NCBI RefSeq assembly: GCF_003576645.1
Contig: NC_044916.1
Coordinates: forward strand, 21,952,025 to 22,016,024
Source of the DNA: Ipomoea triloba
Lineage: Eukaryota; Streptophyta; Magnoliopsida; Solanales; Convolvulaceae
Reading direction: 5' to 3'
Length of the DNA stretch: 64,000 nucleotides
Shown: piece by piece, positions 56,166-64,000 of the stretch
Position numbering within the stretch: the stretch's first letter is position 1
Layout of the letters: the number at the start of each line of letters is the position of its first letter
Position numbers and translations under genes: made by a program
The notes under the pieces: generated by a model
What the model was told of the DNA's origin: nothing
Database searches by the model: none
Seen by the model: the letters and a program-made list of their open reading frames with translations, nothing else

Positions 56166-56519
56166 TATTTAAAACAAATTAGTAATTATGTTTTATGTTA
56201 TGAATTTTTGTATCTTGTGTTGTGAATTATGTGCCTATGAATACAAATTATTACCTAAATAAGATTTGAAAAATATGTAAATATGTAGCACGTGTATGTG
56301 TGGACCCTGGTCCATGATATAAATTGCCCAACCATTCCGACTTGGCCCACAATAGTAGTTTTGTTTATGGGTTGAGCAAACCAAGTCTACAAAGTAACAA
56401 GGGTGACCCGGGTCCAAAAATAATTTGCAATAAAGTAACTATATTTGGGGCAACGTGAATGTATTGTGTTACTGAGTTTTTTTGAGTAGACTCTGTTACA
56501 ATATAGTATCTGTTCATAT

Positions 56520-56668
56520 TGGCACAAAGAGTCAATTCTACTTTCTCAACCTACTGAAACACAAAGAGTCAACAGTTGCCTCCACTAAGGCTCGAACCCA
56601 CTCCCATCATTCATGTGAGAGTGTAAACCCGGACACCTGGTGCGATTAGACCACAAGGTCTTTGGCAG
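56520..56668 (-). mobile_element. tRNA-derived SINE
   Basis: On the minus strand an A-box-like tggtctaatcgcacc is followed about 50 bp later by the B box GGGTTCGAGCC, then ccttagtggaggcaac and ttgactctttgtg. A-to-B spacing is tRNA-like. Confidence 0.65.
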
Positions 56669-57119
56669 TAGTACTCAAAAAATTCCTTTTTTTTTTGTTT
56701 TAAATTTATATGTGACAATTCATTTTTAGTCCTTTTTTTTTCAAAAGATTCCCCTTTGGTCCTAATATTATTATGACATAACTATTTTTGGTCCTCTATA
56801 AAAAAAAACAGTTAAATTTTATAAAATACAATGGCATTTAGGTCTTCAATTATGATTTTTTTCAAAAAATTAAAAATAAAAATATAACGAGTCAACTCAC
56901 TTTGTACAAAAAAAGTCCAAAATGTCATTGTATTTAACAACAGTTCAATAATTTTGTAGGCGAATGACAAAAAATTGTCATGCTACAATAATACTAGGAC
57001 CAAATGGGATTTTTGAAAAAGAACTAAAAGTGAACTGTCACATATAATTTAAGGACAAAAAATGAAATTCACTCTTATTATTTTATTACTTACGGAGTAA
57101 TAACTTAGAAAATGTTTTC

Positions 57120-57205
57120 TGAAAAATGGTTAGGCTCAAACCAACAACCTCTCATTTGGGAGTGCAACTTAATGCCACTAGACCACAAGGTCTTGGCATG
57201 AATAT
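57120..57205 (-). mobile_element. tRNA-derived SINE fragment
   Basis: Minus strand: tggtctagtggcattaag (A box) and GGTTTGAGCC (B box) with tRNA-like spacing. The body beyond is not recognisable. Confidence 0.55.
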
Positions 57206-57412
57206 ACTATTTGTTACATAATAATAATAATAGTAATAGTAATAGTAATAATAACAATAATAATAATAAGTGGTGTGGTGATTGTTGTTGGGGTAGTAGT
57301 GGTGATGATGGTGTTATGGTGGTGGTAATAATAATTCAAAAACTAGCTTGAAAAGATATGATGGAAAAGATAAGTATATAAAAATAAATAATTTAGAAAA
57401 TGTCTTCCGTCT

Positions 57413-57870
57413 GGGTCACACTTGTGTGAGACCGTCTCACGGATCCTTATTCGTGAGACGGGTCGGGTCGGGTCAAAGCACCATGCAAATGTCATACTTA
57501 TATGTGCAAATGTCATACTTATATGCTCAAATATAACACTAATCAAGAATACAATTTTTGTTACTTATAAGAGAAAAAGTAATACATTTTTCATAATAAG
57601 TAATGTTGACAACTGCCCCTTATAAAATAAGGGCAAATATAATACTTTTATGATAAAATGTAATACTTTTAAATCGAAATGTAAAAGTATTGTATTTTCC
57701 CTTAAAAGTATTACATTTACCCTTATAAGTAACAAAAATTTTATTCCTGATTAGTATTGCATTTAAGCATATAAGTATGACATTTGTGCATATAAGTGTT
57801 ACATATGCATATTGACTCGACCCCGACCCGACCCGTCTCATGGTGAGACGGTCTTACACAAGTTTTTGCC
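57413..57870. mobile_element. Foldback element with GTGTGAGACCGTC arms
   Basis: Perfect 9-bp flanks cttccgtct (57404-57412, 57871-57879). The arms run inward for about 200 bp on each side: cttgtgtgagaccgtctcac, gggtcgggtcgggtca, atgtcatacttatatg. A second, more diverged copy is at 58100-58515. The 9-bp duplication suggests Mutator-type mobilisation. Confidence 0.85.
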
Positions 57871-58099
57871 CTTCCGTCTAAACATTTAGAAAATTTTGGG
57901 TTCAAGTCTGTGCTTCCCCATTTGGGAGAGCCACAAAGTGTCATTAAGCTATAAGCTACTTAGCTTGGCATTCAACCTCTTGAGAAGGAAAAAAATATAT
58001 CTAATCAAGTGCTATATATAAGATTTATTCTTATTCATTTTCATTGAGTTTTATGAACTTTGTATGTTGATAAAATTGTTCATCTCAATTTATTAAAAA

Positions 58100-58515
58100 G
58101 GTAAAAACTTGTGTGAGACTACATTACGGATTCTTGTCCGTAAGACGTGTCAGGTCAAGATGAAATATAATAGTTATACTAACACATGTAATACTAAATC
58201 AATGATAAAATGTTTATTACTTATGAGGAAAAATGTAATACTTTTGAAAACAAATGTAATACTTTTATATTTTGATGTAAACTTTTTTTTTTCATAGAAA
58301 AATATTACATTTCTTTCCCTTGATAAGGGCAAATTACTTATAAGGAAAAATATAATATTTTTTTTTATAGAAATAGTAATACTTTTACATCAAGAATATA
58401 AAAGTATTACATTTGTCTTAAATAGTACTATTACGTTTTCCTTACCAGTAACAAACATTTTGTTCTTGATTTAGTATTACATGCATATTGACTCGACCTG
58501 ACCCAACTCTTCTCA
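58100..58515. mobile_element. Second foldback element of the GTGTGAGAC family
   Basis: Left aaacttgtgtgagactac and right tgactcgacctgacccaact are the inverted arms, with tgtaatacttttg-type repeats inside. The ends are worn and no target duplication is clear. Confidence 0.6.
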
Positions 58516-59053
58516 TTTCCCACACACAAACCTATTAAAAAACATTTGTCATTACCATTGTGTCGTCTACGGTTGATAGAGTACGAATGCCAGGTTTCTG
58601 TTTGATGAAATGCTTCAAAGGATGCTATGAGATAAGGTATTGTGATTGATGGATATGAAAAATTTAACCGTAACTCACTACATAGGGTTCTTGAAAACAA
58701 AGTTTTTTTTTTTATCCTCTTCTAACATCTTCTTCTTTACTGGGCTGTCTGGGCATCATTTTATCATGCTAATCATGGGGTGTGATGAATCAAGCTAAAC
58801 AGTTTGTTGAGGAAATTTTAGCAAGTTTGTTGTGGTCTAGATGAACAGCAAAACAAATGAATATACAAAAAGAATACAACACACCAGATGACAAAGCTAG
58901 CTAAATCATTGTATCTAAACTCAACTTTCAATAGCTGAAGAAACACCAAAACAATGAGAATTGGAGAAAGGATGAATAGCTAGCTTCTCTCATGAGGAAT
59001 GAGAATCAAATTATATTTCATATCATGAGAAGTTACAGAGAAAAGCATTTTTC
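58516..59053. other. 3' flank of the ERG2-like gene
   Basis: Probable 3' untranslated region plus intergenic DNA. No further gene supported. Confidence 0.4.
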
Positions 59054-61107
59054 TTAGGTTGGGACATGAAAACTCTTCCCTCCTCTGAGATGGCTTTTGA
59101 AGGGAGACAAAAGCCAGAAGAACTCTTCCTTCAACATTTCAAACTCTCTTGTGAACCTGAACTTGAGGAACTCCACAACTGCTGAAACAAATCTGGCGTT
59201 TTCCCTCATAGGGCTCTCATTATATTCAAGAATCCAGGTGTTTGGATCTAACTGCACAGCAGAAGAACTCCATTTCCTTTGTGTCCATGAACTATTAACA
59301 TTCATTATTCTGTAACTTGTTTCTCCATTAGACCACTGTTACAAAAAAACACATAAATAACGAAAGAGTTGTTGGTTTTTCTGTATAAATATGCTATATA
59401 TATTAAGGCCTTAATTAAGTGATGTAAGTTGACTAGACTTATTAAGTAGTTTGGTTAGACTAAATTATTAGAAATTGATAGTCATCTAGACTTTGCCTAA
59501 TATAAAGCATGTATTGATGAGATCACACAATCTAAGGTTCTAAGTCAATATGAGACAAAAACGTTCTAAGTCAATATGAGACAAAAACGGCTAACGTTGT
59601 AGAACTGCTTCCGCATTCACTACAAGGTCATGTTTTCCTCGAAAATTTTGTATTAAGTTAATCTTACACTACATTTATATCTAACTAACAAGAGTCACAT
59701 AGATTAGATAAGAACATAAATTGTTTCAAAATTAAGAGTATATAGAAATGATTAACCCCTATATTCAGTTAATTTTTACACTACATTTATATGTAACAAG
59801 AGTCACACAGATTAGATAAGAACATAAATTGTTTCAAAATTAAGGGTATATAGAGATGATTAACTCCCCCAAATTAGTTCAGTACCTCAGTAAGTCTTCC
59901 TGATAATAGAGTAAAAGATCTTGAAGAATATCCTGCAGTGAGCAATCCAGCAGTCTGCAGTGGCCATCCCCAAATGCTCACTTCTTCTGAGATGGATTCG
60001 TATAAGGTGCATCTTGAATTCAAAAGCAACCCATCCTATAAATCCAGTCAAACCATATCTAATCAGCAAAATTGTAGAAACATAACAAAATTTTTGAATT
60101 GTTAGAAGTTATAACAAGTAGCAAAGTCGCAACTTCATTTCTTTATACACCCGTATCACATTTTCTAAAGTCAGGGTATTGGACTTGGCTTTTTATAGGT
60201 CTCCGCCCAACAATTCCCTAGCCACATAGTGCTACTCTTACTGAGACTCGAACCCAACCCATGACTCAAATACCACTTGTTAAGATAACCGCTTATTACT
60301 ACTTCGCGAATGCGCAACTTTATTTCTTTATAAACTGTCATCATATTTTTGACAGTTTGGGTGTTGGATTTAGCCTTTTATCGACCTCCGCCCAATAATC
60401 TCTTTAGCCACGTGATGATAGACTTGGCCCTTACCGGCCTCCGCCCGACATGAATGATCTTTGAAGAAGCAGAAAGAACAGACCTGGTTGACTTTCCACT
60501 GAGAATAGAAAGAGCTGCTGCAGTTTGACACTTCATCATCTACTAACTTTTCCATCTCATTCCTGAAGAAATTCAATCTTTCATTCAAATCATTTGAAAC
60601 CCATGATTTTTCACTCAATTTCCTGACAACATCCAATGACAATTCCGGCTCAAAAACCCCAGAAACCACACTAGAAACCCCATATTCCACCACAAACACC
60701 AAGCTTAGCCCTACCAAGAACCTCACCATCACTGCCCCAAACCCACATTCCTTCTTCTCCCTCTCCACTTCCTTTAAAAAACTCGCGCTTGCGCTTGAAT
60801 TCGAGGGAGGAGACACCGGAGCAGATGGATTCCTGCTCGATCTGGGCGTCGAAAAGCTGGAGGGATCGAACAAAACGGGGCTGCGAGGATTTCTACGGGC
60901 CTTCGCTGCGGAGAATTTACCGAGGGAGTTTCTCTGGATGGTTTTGGGCATCAGATCAAGGGTGGCATTGATGCTCGCTATGCAGATTTCACATTTGCAG
61001 TTGGCATCTTTTCGACATCCGGGAAAATAGCAGCTGTCCCTGGTTTCAGAATCTGTGGTGGTCGATGATTTTACAGAAGAGGAGGGCGTTGAATCGAGTG
61101 ATTTCAT
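59054..61107 (-). CDS. Membrane protein, ERG2/sigma-1 receptor-like C-terminus, three exons
   Basis: Exons 60484-61107, 59886-60035 and 59054-59335 encode 351 residues with consistent phase 0 junctions and GT-AG introns. The N-terminus is Ser/Thr-rich, then a compact Cys cluster CYFPGCRKDANCKCEIC (about residues 26-42). A basic Ser/Pro linker leads to one clear membrane helix (VRFLVGLSLVFVVEYGVSSV, about residues 128-147). The rest is probably lumenal or cytosolic and ends with LDPNTWILEYNES, a stretch resembling the PNTWxxEY core of the ERG2/sigma-1 receptor-like family, and a Phe-rich tail. The family includes sterol C8-C7 isomerase and sigma-1 receptor, both in the endoplasmic reticulum; function here is not established. 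Intron 1 holds SINE-like repeats. Start: first ATG of the open frame. Confidence 0.8.
60110..60450 (-). repeat. SINE-like direct repeats in intron 1
   Basis: Two copies of a unit of about 170 bp (ttcctttataxac, ggcttttatxggtctccgcccaa, tagccac) lie in the intron. A B-box-like GGGTTCGAGTCTC on the minus strand near 60245 suggests a SINE origin. Confidence 0.45.
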
Positions 61108-61394
61108 GGTTTCTTGTGAATGTTTTGGCTTTTGGTTTGCTTGGTGACTGAAGAATGAAGAAGATGGAGGAAAACTGTGTAGGATTTCAAATTTGAATCT
61201 AACGGTCGAATCCGATGAGATGGTTCAAATATTGCACGGGTCGATTTTATTACTAAAAGATCCGCCCAATTTGTTTTCAAGATCCGCCCAATTTTGATTT
61301 TTTTTTTTAAATACTTTTAATTCTTTACAATGTAGTTGTTGATTATGTTTTATATTTTCTCAAATATTTTCAAATCAAAGAATCTAAGTCCCGC

Positions 61395-61475
61395 CCACGA
61401 AGATTTGAATCTATTACCATCCATGCATTTATAATGGTAACCAGATGTCATCACACTACATGGTAGTTGATAAAC
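61395..61475 (-). mobile_element. tRNA-derived SINE-like repeat
   Basis: Minus strand: A-box-like tagtgtgatgacatctgg and B-box-like AGATTCAAATCTTCG. Repeated at 62485-62570 as part of the tandem duplication. Confidence 0.4.
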
Positions 61476-62048
61476 AACCCAATTTTGATTTTTTTTTTTG
61501 AAAAACCCCAATTTTCATTTAGTTACAATAAAAATCAATTTTAACCTCTTATTAATAATTTGATTAATTTCTATACGTTTAACCTTTTTTCAATTATTGT
61601 TAGTTTTAGATAATACTTATTGAACCGAAACAATATTTGTGCCTTCATACTTAACAGCAATATATAAACGAATGATATGGTTCAAGAGTCAAAGTTTAGG
61701 CTTCAATCATTATAGTCCTGATCTAGTTAATGTTGACAATTTTTTTTTTAAAATTAGATATTGTTCCGTGCGATGCACGACCATATATAATAGATATAAA
61801 TATTTTACAAAAATTATTATTCGTCATAAAATAGAAATACATGTAATAAAAAAATAGAATCATGTAATATATTTTTAAATAGATGTCTTAACTCTACTTC
61901 TCAGCCACTTCATCCCCTAACTTTCTTCTCTTTCTGTTTAGACCCCAAAAACAGATCCGCCCAATTTGTTTTCAAGATCCGCCCAATTTTATTTTTTTTA
62001 ATACTCCTGATTCTTTACAATGTAGTATATATTGATTATGTTCTATAT

Positions 62049-62443
62049 GAGTTAATTACCGATTTGGTCTCTCGACTATTGAGATTTCACCACTTTGATC
62101 CTCGACAATTTTTCTTACCCAATTAAGTCATCGACTTTGAAAAAATTAACCAATTTGGTCTCCCCATTTATTTTACCATTTGATATTCGTTAAATCGGGA
62201 CCAAATTAATAATTTCACTATAGTCAAGGGACCATTTCAGTCAAAATTAATTACCAAAATGGTCCTTTCACTATTTAGATTTCACCAATTTGGTCCTGAT
62301 TTAACGGTTGTTTAACACCAAAATAAACGGAAGATCAAATTGGTTAATTTTTAAAAGTTGATGACTTAATTGGGCAAGAAAAATTGTCGAGGACCAAAGT
62401 GGTGAAATCCCAATAGTCGATGGACCAAATCGGTAATTAACTC
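62049..62443. mobile_element. Foldback MITE, GAGTTAATTACC family
   Basis: The 20-bp ends GAGTTAATTACCGATTTGGT are perfect inverted repeats, and most of the 395 bp is inverted. The flanks are tgttctatat and tgttatatat (9 of 10); the empty site in copy A reads tgttttatat. A Mutator-type duplication. Confidence 0.9.
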
Positions 62444-62704
62444 TGTTATATATTTTCTCAAACATTTTCAAATCAAAGAATCTAAGTCCCGCCACGAAGA
62501 TTTGAACCTATTACCATCCATGCATTTATAATGGTAACCAGATGTCATCACACTACATGGTAGTTGATAAACACCCCAATTTTGATTTTTTTTTTTGAAA
62601 TCCACTCCAATTTTGATTTAGTTACAAGAAAAATCAATTTAAACCTCTTATTAATAATTTGATTAATTTCTATACTTTTAACCTTTAACTTTCAATTATT
62701 GTTA

Positions 62705-63005
62705 GGGTGTGTTTGGTTGGTGGGTTTAGGTATAAGGAATGGGTATGAAAGTGATTGCTTGTGTTTGGTTGATAGGTTTTGTGAATGCTACTATGGGTTT
62801 GGAATACCCCATTAATGAGAAAACCCATACCCTTATTAAATAAGAGTTTCATCCCTCTTCCTCCTTTCTTCCCCAACAATTAATAACCATTCCCATTCCA
62901 CCCAACTACCAAACATGCTAAATACTTTCACCAAAACCCATTACCATTACCAAGTTTTTGATACCCATTCCGATTCCGATTCCCATGTGCGAACCAAACG
63001 CACCC
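62705..63005. mobile_element. Tourist-like MITE (301 bp)
   Basis: The ends are GGGTGTGTTTGGTTGG and CGAACCAAACGCACCC, flanked by TTA on both sides (62702-62704, 63006-63008), the PIF/Harbinger preference. The empty site attgttagttttag is present in copy A. Confidence 0.92.
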
Positions 63006-63469
63006 TTAGTTTTAGATAATACTTATTGAACCTAAACAATATCTGTGCCTTCATATTTAACAGCAATATATAAACGAATGATATGGTTCAATAGTCAAAG
63101 TTTAGGCTTCAATCATTATAGTCTAGATCTAGTTAATGTTGACATTTTTTTTAAAATTAGATATTGTTCCGTGCATATACAATAGATATAAATATTTTAC
63201 AAAAATTATTGTTCATGATAGAATAGAAATACATGTAATAAAGAAATAGAATCATGTAAATATATTTTTAAAAAGATGTCTTAACTCTACTTCTCAGCCA
63301 CTTCACATCCCCTAACTTTCTTCTCTTTATGTTTAGACCCCAAAAGCATTTCCCATGAATTTTGATTGCCACTAGACCCAATTAGCTCTCCAATCTCCAC
63401 TCTTTTGCCCAATTGACTTTGGGCCCAAGCTCCATTCCTCCGTTCATTATTGCATAGACCTTGGTCTAC

Positions 63470-63626
63470 ACCGCCATGTGGACCATAAATAAAAAATACA
63501 TTTTTAATATATTAAAAATACATTATTTTTATACATAAAGTACATTATTTAAGTATTGAAAGTACATTATTTTGTATATACTATGAAATAATGTACCTTC
63601 AATACAAAAATAATGTACTTTTAGTA
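63470..63626. repeat. AT-rich repeat related to 15900-16157
   Basis: Contains tggtctacaccgccatgtggacc followed in part by repeated aatgtac/gtacatt motifs, like the element at 15900. The outer inverted repeat is not preserved. Confidence 0.45.
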
Positions 63627-63627
63627 G

Positions 63628-63700
63628 GGGTGAGAATCGATCGGTTTCGATCAATTTTCGATCGGTTAAATATAACCGATAAAATCTAGAATAAGAATAC
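63628..63700 (+). mobile_element. hAT-like left end (truncated)
   Basis: TAGGGGTGAGAATCGATCGG followed by tttcgatcaattttcgatcgg looks like a hAT terminus with subterminal GATCGG repeats. No matching right end is in the window. Confidence 0.35.
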
Positions 63701-63784
63701 AAGAGAGAGGACAACCTAAATAAAAATGCAGTAACTATTAAATGCAAAAGTGCAAAACCTTGTCCACATATATGTTCAAATGAA

Positions 63785-64000
63785 TTTACGATTGAAGATC
63801 ATTCAGGGGAGCAGTGGTCCAGTGGATTACATATTTACTTTGAGGGCTAAATTTCAGCAGAATGAATAAATTAAAGTTGAAGCTACAATGTTCGATGGTT
63901 CAATTTCTGTACCCAAATCTGGAAATGAAACTAGTGAAGATGTGAGGCTTCATATTAGCTTGCTAGTGGACATAGAGAAGAAAAAAGGGGGCAAAGCATT
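63785..64000 (+). pseudogene. MAM33/p32 mitochondrial family fragment (partial)
   Basis: The sequence encodes TIEDHSGEQW, then after a frameshift LRAKFQQNE, a TAA, and IKVEATMFDGSISVPKSG with VRLHISLLVDIEKKKGGKA, running off the window. The order GEQW...IKVEATMFDG...LHISLLVDI is characteristic of plant MAM33/p32 (mitochondrial glycoprotein) proteins, acidic trimers of the mitochondrial matrix. The shift and the stop in a conserved stretch suggest a pseudogene, unless an intron or sequencing error explains them. The remaining part lies beyond 64000. Confidence 0.68.

Larger units (their letters stand above)
61259..63345 (+). repeat. Tandem duplication with two later insertions in the second copy
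   Basis: Copy A 61259-61952 and copy B 61953-63345 both run from agatccgcccaatttg to gtttagaccccaaaa. Removing the foldback at 62049-62443 and the MITE at 62705-63005, with their target duplications, makes the two about equal. Copy A keeps both empty sites. Confidence 0.88.

Overview
This window is plant nuclear DNA, most likely from a dicot; I cannot name the species. The evidence is AT-rich intergenic sequence packed with plant transposon families (SIRE/Maximus-like copia, Ty3/gypsy, L1-type LINE, tRNA-derived SINEs, hAT, Mutator-like, Helitron, Tourist-like MITEs) and a few intron-bearing host genes with clear plant homologues. It is a draft assembly: seven N gaps (7061, 21000, 23324, 23803, 24181, 24713 and 27676-28584). 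At six of them the sequence before the gap is repeated, almost exactly, after it. I read these as unmerged overlapping contig ends or alleles, not real duplications.

Layout. 1-8865: 3' half of a SIRE/Maximus-type Ty1/copia element (end of Pol, spacer with TATA boxes, a broken third ORF with a coiled coil, polypurine tract, 3' LTR). 9110-12858: hAT element with decayed transposase and a cluster of perfect palindromes. 12870-15300: copia reverse transcriptase fragment split by a solo LTR (13023-15143) that itself carries an inverted 437-bp mini-LTR. 15400-16860: MITEs. 17165-20276: glyoxalase I-like gene, four exons, minus strand; its first two exons reappear at 21723-22096 as an assembly artefact. 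20774-30400: two Helitrons of one family, tail to tail, plus a MITE. 30952-35785: solo LTR, SINE, MITE, gypsy integrase remnant, truncated LINE. 35802-37101: Mutator-like element. 37772-38233: small heat-shock-like (HSP20) gene, minus strand. 39009-44699: foldback element and a 5.2-kb Mutator-like element with decayed MuDR/SWIM transposase and a convergent GRF zinc-finger ORF. 46791-53163: six-exon gene of unknown function, minus strand; its 4-kb third intron holds inverted LTR-like arms and a Mutator-like element filled with a 63-bp minisatellite. 54345-58515: small MULE, hAT relative, SINEs, foldback elements. 59054-61107: three-exon membrane protein gene with a C-terminus resembling the ERG2/sigma-1 receptor family, minus strand. 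61259-63345: a tandem duplication whose second copy was hit by two MITEs, with the first copy preserving the empty sites. 63785-64000: decayed MAM33/p32-family fragment running off the end.

The four host genes lie on the minus strand and look functionally unrelated; there is no operon-like organisation. Target-site duplications read by eye support the hAT (7 of 8 bp), several Mutator-like elements (9-10 bp), the solo LTR and mini-LTR (5 bp) and the Tourist MITE (TTA). I see no clearly new gene system. The most unusual objects are the minisatellite-filled MULE in an intron, the palindrome cluster in the hAT element, the MULE with an added GRF zinc-finger ORF, and the mini-LTR nested in its own family.
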